Shown: positions 25,832 through 35,515, counted from the first letter of the stretch. The stretch is 57,979 nucleotides of DNA from Chloroflexota bacterium (GCA_016875735.1 VGOW01000021.1:1-57979), one strand, 5' to 3'. The notes: generated from the sequence alone by a model not told the origin. Numbers and translations: made by a program.

Positions 25832-26620
25832 ATGACTAGCATTGGCATGGCCGCTCAGGACAACACTGAGCGGCTTAAGTTTGAGAACGAAGTGAAGCGC
25901 ATTGTGGAGGCGGGCAACTCCGCCGGGATCACCCTGCGCCTGCTCGGCTCACTGGCTTTCCATCAGCACTGCCCAAGTCGCGGCCACCTGCAAGCCAAGA
26001 TGGGCCGCGCTTACACCGACATTGACTTCGCCGCCTACAAACATCAGGCCGCCCAAATCCGCAAATGGATGCCCGCTGCGCTCGGCTACAAAGAAGACCC
26101 CGAAGTGTTCATCAACACCAGCGGCGAGCGCATGATCTTCGAGCATCCGGGCAACGGCCTCCACGTGGACATCTTCGTGGACAAACTCGACTTCTGCCAC
26201 ACCATCTTTTGGAAAGACCGGCTCGAAAAAGACAGCCCCACCATCCCGTTGGCCGAGATGGTTCTCGAAAAACTTCAGATCGTGAAAATCAACGAGAAGG
26301 ACATCATCGACATGATCATGCTCCTGCTCGAACACCCGTGGGGCGATCATGATCGCGAAACGATCAACCTGCCATACATCGCCAACCTCTGCGCCGACGA
26401 TTGGGGCTTCTGGCGCACGGTGACCATGAACTTCGACAAAGTGAAACGCCTGGCGCAGAATTACACCACCCTCTCCGCCGAGGAGAAAGCCGGCGTGGCC
26501 GCGCAGGTTGACCATGCGCTCGCGGCGCTGGAGGCCGCGCCCAAATCGTTCGGCTGGAAGATGCGGAGCAAGATTGGCGATAAAGTTAAGTGGTACAAAG
26601 ATGTGGAAGAAGTGAAGTAG
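25832..26620 (+). CDS. Nucleotidyltransferase-like protein (AbiEii-like fold), hypothetical
   Basis: This 262-residue protein shows the nucleotidyltransferase pattern: LLGSLAFHQHC (GS motif), then YTDIDF with the DxD pair, and HVDIFVDKLDF as a possible third acidic strand. The C-terminal half is helical. The family is related to AbiEii-like and other small-molecule nucleotidyltransferases, so the substrate is unknown. A longer in-frame upstream extension is an overlap with the response regulator gene and is rejected. The MFS gene follows after 2 bases. Confidence 0.7.
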   Translation: MTSIGMAAQDNTERLKFENEVKRIVEAGNSAGITLRLLGSLAFHQHCPSRGHLQAKMGRAYTDIDFAAYKHQAAQIRKWMPAALGYKEDPEVFINTSGERMIFEHPGNGLHVDIFVDKLDFCHTIFWKDRLEKDSPTIPLAEMVLEKLQIVKINEKDIIDMIMLLLEHPWGDHDRETINLPYIANLCADDWGFWRTVTMNFDKVKRLAQNYTTLSAEEKAGVAAQVDHALAALEAAPKSFGWKMRSKIGDKVKWYKDVEEVK

Positions 26621-26622
26621 CC

Positions 26623-27879
26623 ATGATCGGCACTCGCCACCAATTCATTGCCCGCAAAACGGTGTGGACTCTTTTCGCCGCGCAGAGTCTCGGCTCGGCG
26701 GGCATCGTCGCTACAGCGGCCATCAACACCATCGTCAGCGCCGACCTCGCCGGCGGCGCGCGCTGGTCGGGCGCACCCACCGCCGTGTATCTCATCGCCG
26801 GAGCGCTGGCCGTGTTCGCTTGGGGGCAGAGCATGTCGCGCTTGGGCTGGCGCGGCGGCCTCACGCTCGGACTCTCGCTGGCCGTTGCCGGGTCGGTCGT
26901 CGCCGCCTCATCGGTTCAATTCCATTCGCTCATCCTCTTCGTCATCAGCATGGCCCTTCTCGGCATCGGCAACGCCGCGCTCAATCTCGCGCGATTCGCC
27001 GCCGCCGAAGTGCACCTGCCCGCCGAACGCGGGCGCGCGGTTTCCAACGTCGTCATCGGCGGCACCGTGGGCGCGGTGCTGGGGCCGTGGATTGTGGGGC
27101 CGAGCAGTGGCTGGGCGGCCGCATTCGGTTGGAGCGAGCTCGTCGGCCCGTATTTGGGTTCTGTGATTTTGTTCGCTCTCGCCGCCGTCGTCGTTTTCAT
27201 TTCCCTCCGCCCCGAACCGCGAGAGGTGGGGCGCGAGATCGCCGCGCAACACCCCGAGTCTGCGCCCACCGCCTCCGGCGCGGCGCGCACCATTTCGCAA
27301 ATCCTGCGCGCCCCCGCCGCCTTCACCGCCATCGCCGCCATGGTGTTCGGGCAGGCAGTGATGATCATGGTGATGGTGATCACCTCACTGCACATGAAGA
27401 ACCTGCATCATGAACTGGGGGATATCGGCATCGTGATCTCGTCGCACGTCTTCGGCATGTATGCCTTTTCGATCCTGTCCGGGCAATTGGCCGACCGTTG
27501 GGGACGCGGCCCGGCCATCCTCATCGGCGCGGCCACCCTCATCGCCGCCTGCCTCGCCGCTCCCCTCTCGCCCGATGTGATCCCGATCGGCGTCGCCCTT
27601 TTCCTGCTCGGGCTCGGCTGGAATTTTTGCTACGTCGGCGGATCGTCACTGCTCGCCGATCAACTCTCGCCCGACGAGCGCGGCCAAATGCAGGGCTTCA
27701 ACGATCTGCTCATCGGCTTCGTGTCCGCCGCCGGGAGCCTCGGCAGCGGCCTCGTGTTCGCCGCAGTGGGCTACGGAGTGATGGGCCTCGTCGGCGCAGT
27801 CGCCGCCCTCATCCCGCTCGGCCTCGCCCTGGGGTGGCAAGCCACGCGCATCGCGCCCCCGACTGCTCAACCCACCTAG
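26623..27879 (+). CDS. MFS transporter
   Basis: This 418-residue integral membrane protein has about 12 hydrophobic segments. After the second segment the loop reads GQSMSRLGWRGG, the position of the usual MFS loop 2-3 motif, and GQLADRWGRGPAIL repeats it in the second half. The substrate is unknown. It begins 2 bases after the nucleotidyltransferase stop, so the two are probably cotranscribed. Confidence 0.85.
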   Translation: MIGTRHQFIARKTVWTLFAAQSLGSAGIVATAAINTIVSADLAGGARWSGAPTAVYLIAGALAVFAWGQSMSRLGWRGGLTLGLSLAVAGSVVAASSVQFHSLILFVISMALLGIGNAALNLARFAAAEVHLPAERGRAVSNVVIGGTVGAVLGPWIVGPSSGWAAAFGWSELVGPYLGSVILFALAAVVVFISLRPEPREVGREIAAQHPESAPTASGAARTISQILRAPAAFTAIAAMVFGQAVMIMVMVITSLHMKNLHHELGDIGIVISSHVFGMYAFSILSGQLADRWGRGPAILIGAATLIAACLAAPLSPDVIPIGVALFLLGLGWNFCYVGGSSLLADQLSPDERGQMQGFNDLLIGFVSAAGSLGSGLVFAAVGYGVMGLVGAVAALIPLGLALGWQATRIAPPTAQPT

Positions 27880-27932
27880 CCGCCGATGAACCTTTGTGAC
27901 TCTTTGCGCCTTCGTTTCTTTGTGGTGAATCA

Positions 27933-28436
27933 ATGCCCATCGCTTATCTCGCCCTCGGCGCCAACCTCGGCGACCGCGCCGACAACTTGCGCCGCGCCCT
28001 CGCCGCGTTGCGCGCCGACTTCAGCCTCGAAGCAGTCTCTCCCATTTATGAAACAGAACCGGCTCACATCCTCGATCAGCCCCGCTTCTACAACCTCGCC
28101 TGCCGCGCCGTCACCGCCCTCTCCCCTCGCGAGACGTTGATCCGGCTCAAGGCCCTCGAATCCGAATTGGGCCGCCAGCCCGGCATCCGCTACGGCCCCC
28201 GACTCATCGATATTGACATTCTTTTTTACGATCAATTGATTCTCGACACGCCCGAACTTACTATCCCTCACCCTCGTCTTCACGAGCGAGCCTTCGTTCT
28301 CGTTCCTCTCGCCGAGATCGCGCCCGACCTCATTCACCCCATACTGAATCTCGCCATCGCTCAGCTTCGAGATCGATTGGGCGGCACGCTCAATAGCGTC
28401 TGGCGCGCCGATCTCACACCGCCCACCCGCAAATAA
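27933..28436 (+). CDS. folK: 2-amino-4-hydroxy-6-hydroxymethyldihydropteridine diphosphokinase
   Basis: This 167-residue HPPK protein contains ALGANLGDR, YETEPAHILDQPRFYNLACR, the metal-binding YGPRLIDIDILFYD and HPRLHERAFVLVPL. It pyrophosphorylates hydroxymethyl-dihydropterin in folate synthesis. folP follows 45 bases later. A TTTGTGACTCTTTGCGCC spacer repeat precedes it. folB is not next to it. Confidence 0.94.
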   Translation: MPIAYLALGANLGDRADNLRRALAALRADFSLEAVSPIYETEPAHILDQPRFYNLACRAVTALSPRETLIRLKALESELGRQPGIRYGPRLIDIDILFYDQLILDTPELTIPHPRLHERAFVLVPLAEIAPDLIHPILNLAIAQLRDRLGGTLNSVWRADLTPPTRK

Positions 28437-28481
28437 TTCAACAACAAAATCCGTTTCATCCGTTCAATCCGTCGACGACTC

Positions 28482-29393
28482 ATGACTCTCCATCCGTCCC
28501 TCACCCTCGGCGGCGCCACGTTCCAGTGGGGCGCGCAAACGTACCTCATGGGCATCCTCAACATCACCCCCGACTCGTTTTCGGGCGACGGCCTCGCCCG
28601 CGCCGACGACTGGATCGAGAGAGCCGTATTGCAGGCCGAAGCGCAAGCGGCGGCCGGCGCGCACATCCTCGACGTGGGCGGAGAATCAACTCGCCCCGGC
28701 AGTCAGCCCATCCCGCTCGACGAAGAACTGCGCCGCGTCATTCCCGTCATCCACGCCATCGCCGGGCGAGTGGCCGTCCCCATTTCGATTGACACGTACA
28801 AAGCGGAAGTGGCGCGGCAAGCCGTCGAAGCCGGAGCGACGATCATCAATGACGTGTGGGGCTTTCGGATGGATAGCCAGATCGCGCGAGTGGCCGCCGA
28901 GTCGGGCGCGGCGGTGGTGCTCATGCACAACCGAAGCAAACCCAAAGACGCGGCGCAAGAGGCGCAGTTGGGCGGGCGCTACGTCGGAGTCGAATACGCC
29001 GAACTGCTCGGCGACATCAAGCGCGAATTAACGGAGTCGGTTGAACTGGCGCTGAGAGCCGGAGTCAAAGAGGAACGCATCATCGTCGATCCGGGCATCG
29101 GCTTCGGAAAGACGGTGGAGCAAAATTTAGAATTGGTGGATCGATTGGGAGAACTGAAAGAGCTCGGCTACCCGATCCTCGTCGGGCCGTCGCGCAAATC
29201 GTTCGTGGGCTACACCCTCAACCTTCCGCCCGATCAGCGGGTGGAGGGCACGGCGGCGGCGGTGGCGCTGTGCATCGCTCGCGGCGCCGACATCGCCCGC
29301 GTGCACGACGTTCTGCAAATGAATCGCGTGGCGAAGATCGCCGATGCGATTGTGCGGCGGGCGGGCAGAGTCATTTCAGCGCCCTCACGGTGA
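28482..29393 (+). CDS. folP: Dihydropteroate synthase
   Basis: This 303-residue TIM-barrel enzyme condenses the HPPK product with p-aminobenzoate. Signature segments are MGILNITPDSFSGDG, ILDVGGESTRPGSQPI, ISIDTYKAEVARQA, INDVWG, and the C-terminal PSRKSFVG and RVHD. Its last 23 bases overlap the converging truncated peptidase gene. Confidence 0.95.
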   Translation: MTLHPSLTLGGATFQWGAQTYLMGILNITPDSFSGDGLARADDWIERAVLQAEAQAAAGAHILDVGGESTRPGSQPIPLDEELRRVIPVIHAIAGRVAVPISIDTYKAEVARQAVEAGATIINDVWGFRMDSQIARVAAESGAAVVLMHNRSKPKDAAQEAQLGGRYVGVEYAELLGDIKRELTESVELALRAGVKEERIIVDPGIGFGKTVEQNLELVDRLGELKELGYPILVGPSRKSFVGYTLNLPPDQRVEGTAAAVALCIARGADIARVHDVLQMNRVAKIADAIVRRAGRVISAPSR

Positions 29394-29970
29394 TGAAGTC
29401 CAGCATCAGCCTTGCCGCCAGTATCGCCGTTTGGCGCGCGGTCGAATCGTACACCGCCTTCACCTGCGCCGCCGTCATGCCGCGCTCGTATTCCTGCAAG
29501 AGCGGATCGTAAATGCTCTCGGTGTAGCCAAAGGCTTCGGCCTGCTGGCGTTTGAGATCGATCATCTTCTCCAGCGCCGGGCGGAAGGCCTCGAAGTTGT
29601 TCTCGGCGCGGGCTTTGGCCCAAACCTCTTGCGCCAGCGAAGTGTGTTGGGCAATCGCGCTTTCGAGTTCCGCTGGCACTTTGCGTTTGCGGTCGTATTC
29701 CCATTTGGCGAAGCGCGCCAGCCCGGCGGCATCGGAGTCGTAATCGCCCACTGCGCCGTCGGCAGAAAGATCGCCGAGCAGTTGGCCGATCTCGTCGGCC
29801 ACAAACTTTTCGTGGGCGAGGCGTTTGATGGTGGCGAACTGTTCGGCGCGCGCTTCGCCGCCGCCTTCGGGCATATACGTTTGCTGATCCCATTCCAGCA
29901 CATCGGCCACCGCGCGCAAATCTTGCACTTCGTTGAGGAGCGTTTGGAGACGTTCGAGTTTTGAGGCCAT
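29371..29970 (-). pseudogene. Truncated M32 carboxypeptidase paralogue (N-terminal fragment)
   Basis: This 199-residue open frame aligns by eye with the first about 190 residues of the complete M32 enzyme directly upstream: DLRAVADVLEWDQQTYMP versus DLDKLGWVLNWDQRTMMP, and YDPLLQEYERGMTAAQVKAVYD versus YDILLDDFEPGMKTAEVRAVFD. It then ends, so the catalytic HExxH domain is missing. Its 3' end overlaps folP by 23 bases, suggesting a deletion that fused the remnant to the folP end. A TATAAT lies 36-41 bases before its ATG, so it may still be expressed, perhaps as an inactive subunit, but decay is the simpler view. Confidence 0.7.
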
Positions 29971-30005
29971 GCGTTTCCCTTTTGCCAAACGTGGGGTGGC
30001 CGAAA

Positions 30006-31511
30006 TTATACTCCGTACATCTCCCGCGCTTTGCTTTTGAGGTAGCGAATGTACGGGCCGAGGGTGATGCCGCCGCCCACCACCTTTTGCAGAGTCTCTT
30101 TCGGCGTGAATTTGCGCCCGTGCCGATGCAAGTTTTCGCGCAGCCATTCGCGCAAAGCCATGAACTCGCCGCGCTCGAACTGCTCGTAGAGATCGGGCAT
30201 GGCGGCCAAGGCCTTCTCCCAGATTTGGCAAGAGATGATGTTGCCGAGCGAATAAGTGGAGAAGTAACCCAAATAGCCGCTCGACCAGTGGATGTCTTGC
30301 AGAACGCCGTCGGCATCGCGGGGGACATCGACTCCGAGATACGATTTCATCCGCGCGTTCCATACCTCAGGCAGATCGCGCAGGGCAACCTTGCCCTCCA
30401 TAATCTCTTGCTCGAGCTCGAAACGCAGAATGATGTGCAGGTTGTAAGTGGCCTCGTCGGCCTCGATTCGGATCAGCGACGGATGCACTTTGTTGACGGC
30501 GCGGTAGAACGTCTCGGCATCCACAGCGGAGAATTGTTCGGGGAAGGCGGCCTGAAGTTTCGGATAGAAGAATTTCCAAAACGGGCGACTGCGCCCCACG
30601 AGGTTTTCCCACATGCGGCTCTGCGATTCGTGCAGGCCGAGCGATACGCCCCGACACAGCGGCGTGCGCTCCAGCGCCGGGCTGACGCCGTTTTCGTAGA
30701 GGCCGTGCCCGCACTCGTGCATCGAGCCGAAGAGCGCCGGGCTGAGAAAGTCTTCGACGTATTTGGTGGTGATGCGAATGTCGGTGGTGCAGGAATTGCT
30801 GGCGAACGGATGCACGGTGGGATCGAGCCGCCACGATTCGTGGCGGAAGCCGAATCGCTCGATGACGCTCAGGCAAAACATGCGCTGTCGTTCGGCGGGG
30901 AAGTGGCCGCGCAGGCAAGCATCACTCACCGTATCAACTTGGGCGTTGACGGCGGCGATGAGGGGGATGAGGTCTCGCTTGAGGTCGTCGAAGACCGCGC
31001 GCACTTCCGCTGTTTTCATTCCCGGCTCGAAGTCGTCGAGCAGAATGTCGTAAACGTGATCCGGCTCGTCGAAGCACTCGACGTACTTGTGTTTGAGATC
31101 GACCGTTTTCTGCAAATGAGGCAGAAAGATGGCGAAGTCGGATTGCTTGCGCGCTTCGATCCAGGCCTCGGTGGCAATGGCGGCGGCGCGAGTCATTTCC
31201 GCTTCGAGGTCGGCCGGCACGCGGAGGAGTTTCTCACGCTCGCGGCGGGCGTAGCGGATGAGGCTGGCCTCGTCGGAATCGTAGGGCAGTGATTCTTCAT
31301 ACGGGCGCAAATCGTCGAGCAGTTTCCCAACTTCGGGCGACGTCCATTTTTCCAGCCACAACTTTTTCAGCGTGGCCTTTTGCTCGGCGCGCACCGCCGC
31401 GCCTTTGGGCGGCATCATCGTGCGTTGATCCCAGTTGAGTACCCAGCCCAGTTTGTCGAGGTCGTGGGCTTCGGCGAGGCGAGTTTTGAGGTCATTGAAT
31501 TTTGATTCCAT
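30006..31511 (-). CDS. Thermostable carboxypeptidase Taq-type (M32)
   Basis: This 501-residue zinc metallocarboxypeptidase has HECGH in LFGSMHECGHGLYENG (zinc ligands and catalytic Glu), and further conserved segments SLGLHESQSRMWEN (third ligand region) and HPSLIRIEADEATYNLH. M32 enzymes remove C-terminal residues from peptides in the cytoplasm. ATG 31511 (MESKFNDLKTRLAE) was chosen because the longer open frame upstream consists of spacer repeats. A truncated paralogue follows on the same strand. Confidence 0.92.
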   Translation of the reverse strand: MESKFNDLKTRLAEAHDLDKLGWVLNWDQRTMMPPKGAAVRAEQKATLKKLWLEKWTSPEVGKLLDDLRPYEESLPYDSDEASLIRYARREREKLLRVPADLEAEMTRAAAIATEAWIEARKQSDFAIFLPHLQKTVDLKHKYVECFDEPDHVYDILLDDFEPGMKTAEVRAVFDDLKRDLIPLIAAVNAQVDTVSDACLRGHFPAERQRMFCLSVIERFGFRHESWRLDPTVHPFASNSCTTDIRITTKYVEDFLSPALFGSMHECGHGLYENGVSPALERTPLCRGVSLGLHESQSRMWENLVGRSRPFWKFFYPKLQAAFPEQFSAVDAETFYRAVNKVHPSLIRIEADEATYNLHIILRFELEQEIMEGKVALRDLPEVWNARMKSYLGVDVPRDADGVLQDIHWSSGYLGYFSTYSLGNIISCQIWEKALAAMPDLYEQFERGEFMALREWLRENLHRHGRKFTPKETLQKVVGGGITLGPYIRYLKSKAREMYGV

Positions 31512-31544
31512 GGGGTTCCTTTTGGGTTCTGCGGGGTTGAGAAG

Positions 31545-31625
31545 AAAGGGGAACGCGGATGAAGCGGATACAACGGATGAGCGCGGATAATCAAAAGTTA
31601 TCAGCGTCATCCGCGTGCTTAGCGG
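31545..31625. repeat. GCGGATGAAGCGGAT / ATCCGCG spacer
   Basis: AACGCGGATGAAGCGGATAC and GAGCGCGGATAATC face GCGTCATCCGCGTGC, forming an imperfect inverted repeat between the dehydrogenase and the M32 gene. Same family as 3260-3355 and 5520-5615. Confidence 0.6.
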
Positions 31626-34058
31626 TCATGCGCGGATTCTCTCCCCCTTCGGATCGTACAGCGGTTCCCTTTCCACCACTGCGTCAATCTCCACGCCGAA
31701 GGACTCGATGGTCAGTTTTGTTCCGGGCTGAGAGAGGGCAACGGGCAGATAGCCGTAGGCGATGCTCTTTCGCACGGTGTAGCCGTATCCGCCCGAAGTG
31801 ATCCAGCCGGCCACTTTGCCATCGTGCCGGATCGGTTCACTGCCAAACGTGACCGTGTTTGGATCCGCCAAAGTGATACAGCAGAGTTTCTGCTTTATGC
31901 CTTCTGCTTTCACTCTTTCCAACGCTTGCTTGCCGATGAAGTCCACGGGTTTGTGGAGGGCGACGGCGAAACCCAACCCGGCCTCGAAAGGCGTGTAATC
32001 GGGAGTGATGTCGGCGCTCCAATAGCGGTAGCCTTTTTCGAGCCGCAGTGAGTCGATGGCTTTGTATCCACCGGCGATCATGCCAAACTTTTCGCCCGCT
32101 TCCCACAGCGTCTCCCACAACCGCTCGCCGTATTCGGTCGGGGCATAAAACTCCCAGCCGAGTTCGCCAACGTATGTGACGCGCAAAGCCAGCGTCGGAA
32201 CACTGCCGATGGTGATCTGCTTTGCGGTCATGTACGGAAAGGCGGCATTGGAAACATCGGCTTTCGTCACCGTCTGCAAAATATCGCGCGCGCGCGGGCC
32301 CCACAGCCCAAAGCAGGTTCGGCTGGAGGTGGTGTCGTTGATGTAAACGGAGCCGTCGGTGGGGGCATGTCGGCGAAGGTGGGTGATGTCGTGAGTGCCG
32401 AAGGCCGTGCCGGTGACGATCATGAATCGGTCGGCGTCCAGGCGGGTCACGGTGAAATCACATTCGATGCCGCCGCGCTGATTCAACATCTGCGTGTAAA
32501 TCACCGAACCGATGGGCCTGTCAATATCGTTGGCGCACAAGCCCTGCAAGAAATTCAGCGCGCCGGAACCGAGCGCTTCGATTTTGCTGAATGACGTTTC
32601 ATCGAAGAGCGCCGCGCGTTCGCGCGTGGCAATGTGCTCCACGCCGATGGCCGGCGACCAGTGGTGTCGGCCCCACCCTTTGGGTTCATGTTGGGGCGCA
32701 TCGCGGTGCGTTCCGACGTTCGACTCAAACCAATTCGGCCTCTCCCATCCGCCCTTTTCGCCGAAGGCCGCGCCCAACGCTTGGAGTTTGTGATAGGCTG
32801 GCGAGAGCCGCAGTGGCCGCGCGCTCTGCCGCTCTTCGGCGGGGTAGTGGATGTCGTAATACTGCGCATACGTTTCGACGGTGCGGGCGAGTGTGTACGA
32901 TTGACTGCCATATTGATTGCCGAAGCGGCGCGCGTCGAGCCGCCACATATCCCATTCGGGGTGGCCGTCGATGATCCATTCGGCCATCACTTTGCCAATG
33001 CCGCCCGCTCCGGCCAGCCCGTGCGCGCAAAAAGCGCAGGCTACCCAAAAGCCGCGCACGGCGGTGGGGCCGAGCAAATACTCGGCGTCGGGGGTGAAGC
33101 CTTCGGGGCCGTTGAGCAGCTGCACGATCTCGGCGGTTTCGAGTGACGGCACCCGTTTGATGGCGGCCTCCATCAACGGCGTGAATCGATCCCAATCGGG
33201 CTCGAGCAGTTTGAAGTTCCAATCTTGGGGGACGCCGTCGAGTCCCCACGGAGCGGGTTCGCGTTCGTAACCACCGGCGATGAGGCCGCCCACTTCTTCA
33301 CGATAGTAAACGAGATTGTCGGGGTCGCGCATCGTCGGCAGATCGCGCGGCTGTCCGGGGATGGGTTTGGTGATGAGGTAGAGGTGCGCCATCGGAATGA
33401 TGGGCAGGCTGAGGCCGACCATGCGGGCGATGTCATTTCCCCACAGCCCGGCGGCGTTGATCACCACCTCGGTTTTGATCGCGCCTTTGTCCGTCACCAC
33501 TTCGGCCACTTGATTGTTGTTGACTCGGATCGCGGTCACGCGCGTGTCAGTGAGAAACTTCGCGCCGCGACGCTTGGCCCCTGCCGCCAGCGCGTTGGTG
33601 AGGCCGGTGGGGTCGAGGTAGCCGTCGGTTTTGAGGAAGACGCCGCCCTTCACGCCGTCGAGCGACATGGGCGGGAAGAGATCGCCGCACTCTTTGGGCG
33701 TGAGCATATCGAGCGGCATACCGAAGGCTTTGGAGTAGCCGACGATGCGTTTGAGTTCTTCCATGCGCTCGTTGGAGGAGGCAATGCGCATACTGCCCAC
33801 TTCGCGCCAGCCGGGATCGACTCCGGTTTCGTCTTTGAGGCGGCGGTAGAGATCGGTGCTGTAGCGCATGAGTTTGGTGAGGCTGGAGGAAGTGCGCAGT
33901 TGGCCGATGAGTCCCGCCGAGTGGAAGGTGGAGCCGCTGGTGAGTTCGTGCCGTTCGACGACGACGACATCCTTCCAGCCCATGAGGGTGAGGTGGTAGG
34001 CGATACTGCACCCGCCCACCCCTCCGCCGATGATCACTGCTTGCGCGTGAGTTTGCAT
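31626..34058 (-). CDS. Dimethylglycine/sarcosine dehydrogenase-like FAD oxidoreductase with GcvT domain
   Basis: This 810-residue fusion has an N-terminal FAD-binding DAO domain (VIIGGGVGGCSIAYHL, Rossmann glycines at about 9-14; TSGSTFHSAGLIGQLR around the flavin) to about residue 390. A linker and a C-terminal aminomethyltransferase-like (GcvT) tetrahydrofolate domain follow (RAALFDETSFSKIEALG; GLGFAVALHKPVDFIGKQAL). Such enzymes oxidise dimethylglycine or sarcosine and pass the methyl group to folate. TFHSAG matches the usual flavin-linked histidine region. ATG 34058 has GAGGAGAC upstream; the longer open frame enters repeat DNA. A choline-kinase-like gene lies beyond the repeats. Confidence 0.87.
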   Translation of the reverse strand: MQTHAQAVIIGGGVGGCSIAYHLTLMGWKDVVVVERHELTSGSTFHSAGLIGQLRTSSSLTKLMRYSTDLYRRLKDETGVDPGWREVGSMRIASSNERMEELKRIVGYSKAFGMPLDMLTPKECGDLFPPMSLDGVKGGVFLKTDGYLDPTGLTNALAAGAKRRGAKFLTDTRVTAIRVNNNQVAEVVTDKGAIKTEVVINAAGLWGNDIARMVGLSLPIIPMAHLYLITKPIPGQPRDLPTMRDPDNLVYYREEVGGLIAGGYEREPAPWGLDGVPQDWNFKLLEPDWDRFTPLMEAAIKRVPSLETAEIVQLLNGPEGFTPDAEYLLGPTAVRGFWVACAFCAHGLAGAGGIGKVMAEWIIDGHPEWDMWRLDARRFGNQYGSQSYTLARTVETYAQYYDIHYPAEERQSARPLRLSPAYHKLQALGAAFGEKGGWERPNWFESNVGTHRDAPQHEPKGWGRHHWSPAIGVEHIATRERAALFDETSFSKIEALGSGALNFLQGLCANDIDRPIGSVIYTQMLNQRGGIECDFTVTRLDADRFMIVTGTAFGTHDITHLRRHAPTDGSVYINDTTSSRTCFGLWGPRARDILQTVTKADVSNAAFPYMTAKQITIGSVPTLALRVTYVGELGWEFYAPTEYGERLWETLWEAGEKFGMIAGGYKAIDSLRLEKGYRYWSADITPDYTPFEAGLGFAVALHKPVDFIGKQALERVKAEGIKQKLCCITLADPNTVTFGSEPIRHDGKVAGWITSGGYGYTVRKSIAYGYLPVALSQPGTKLTIESFGVEIDAVVEREPLYDPKGERIRA

Positions 34059-34085
34059 TTGAGTCTCCTCGATGTACAAGTCACA

Positions 34086-35145
34086 AGCGCCCTGAGCGAA
34101 GCGGCGGCGCTTTCCCGCCGCGCAGTCGAAGGGCACATCGATCGCAAACACAACCGCATCCTTCGACTACGGCGCGCACAACACGCGCCTTCGCTCAGGA
34201 CGCCCTTTTACCTGAACATTAGCGCCCTGAGCGAAGCGGCGGCGCTTTCCCGACGCGCAGTCGAAGGGCACATCGATCGCAAACACAACCGCATCCTTCG
34301 ACTACGGCGCGCACAACACGCGCCTTCGCTCAGGACGCCCTTTTACCTGAACATTAGCGCCCTGAGCGAAGCGGCGGCGATTTCCCGACGCGCAGTCGAA
34401 GGGCGCGGCCTTCACGCATTGTCCGCATCCTTCGACTACGGCGCGCACAACACGCGCCTTCGCTCAGGACGCCCTTTTACCTGAACATTAGCGCCCTGAG
34501 CGAAGCGGCGGCGATTTCCCGACGCGCAGTCGAAGGGCGCGGCCTTCACGCATTGTCCACATCCTTCGACTACGGCGCGCACAACACGCGCCTTCGCTCA
34601 GGACGCCCTTTTACCTGAACATTAGCGCCCTGAGCGAAGCGGCGGCGCTTTCCCGACGCGCAGTCGAAGGGCGCGGCCTTCACGCATTGTCCACATCCTT
34701 CGACTACGGCGCGCACAACACGCGCCTTCGCTCAGGACGCCCTTTTACCTGAACATTAGCGCCCTGAGCGAAGCGGCGGCGCTTTCCCGACGCGCAGTCG
34801 AAGGGCGCGGCCTTCACGCATTGTCCACATCCTTCGACTACGGCGCGCACAACACGCGCCTTCGCTCAGGACGCCCTTTTACCTGAACATTAGCGCCCTG
34901 AGCGAAGCGGCGGCGCTTTCCCGACGCGCAGTCGAAGGGCGCGGCCTTCACGCATTGTCCGCATCCTTCGACTACGGCGCGCACAACACGCGCCTTCGCT
35001 CAGGACGCCCTTTTACCTGAACATTAGCGCCCTGAGCGAAGCGGCGGCGCTTTCCCGACGCGCAGTCGAAGGGCGCGGTGATTATCAACGCAACCGCACC
35101 CTTCGACTTCGCCCCTTCGGGGCTTCGCTCAGGGCGCTTCTTTTG
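34086..35145. repeat. Tandem array of eight about 134-bp palindromic repeats
   Basis: Units begin AGCGCCCTGAGCGAAG at 34086, 34221, 34356, 34490, 34624, 34758, 34892 and 35026 (period 135 or 134). Each unit has a left arm (AGCGCCCTGAGCGAAG ... AGTCGAAGGG) and a right arm (ATCCTTCGACTACGG ... CTTCGCTCAGGACGCCC) that are imperfect reverse complements, so each can fold into a long hairpin. Three centre types occur: A (ACATCGATCGCAAACACAAC) in units 1-2, B (CGGCCTTCACGCATTG) in units 3-7, and a terminal T type (GATTATCAACGCAACC, ending CCCCTTCGGGGCTTCGC) in unit 8. No gene is seen in the array; it spans more than 1 kb between the dehydrogenase and the GIY-YIG gene. Confidence 0.9.
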
Positions 35146-35461
35146 ATCGGGATTTGGCTTTACGCTGTTTGCGTTCCTGCTTCACAATCTCATGTATCCC
35201 ATACCAATCCCCCCGAATCAACGCCTCTTTTTTCGCTCGCGACCACCCTTTGATTTGGCGCTCACAACGAAAAGCATCATCGTGAGACTGGAATGCTTGC
35301 GACCAAACGAGTTCGACCGGGCGGCGAGAGTGAGTGTAACTTTTCGGATCGACGCCTGTTTGGTGTTGAGCGATTCGTAGTTCGAGGTTATTGGTCATGC
35401 CAACGTAGTATGAGTCGTCTGCGCATTTGAGCAGGTAAACCCAGAAGCTTTGGCGACTCAT
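35129..35461 (-). CDS. GIY-YIG nuclease-family protein embedded in the repeat array
   Basis: This 110-residue single-domain GIY-YIG (URI) protein starts SFWVYLLKCADDSYYVGMTN, with the VYLL ... YYVG motif pair, then the conserved Arg in LELRIAQHQTG, and HDDAFRCERQIKGWSRAKKEALI, whose Glu would bind the catalytic metal. Small proteins of this type nick or cut DNA, but most have unknown roles. The gene lies between two blocks of the 134-bp palindromes, and its last residues KEAP and stop come from the repeat sequence itself. ATG 35461 was chosen; the open frame upstream is repeat-derived. Confidence 0.85.
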   Translation of the reverse strand: MSRQSFWVYLLKCADDSYYVGMTNNLELRIAQHQTGVDPKSYTHSRRPVELVWSQAFQSHDDAFRCERQIKGWSRAKKEALIRGDWYGIHEIVKQERKQRKAKSRSKEAP

Positions 35462-35515
35462 TTCAACATACGCATCCTTCGACTTCGCGCGGGATGCTCC
35501 TTTCATCTGAACATT

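Noticed and set aside
29970-30363. Extension of the truncated M32 fragment upstream to 30363
   Set aside because: That part is a shifted frame of the full-length M32 gene; homology begins at ATG 29970.
34059-34151. N-terminal extension of the dehydrogenase reading MFAIDVPFDCA
   Set aside because: It is encoded by repeat DNA, lacks a ribosome site, and the FAD motif fits the start at 34058, which has GAGGAGAC.
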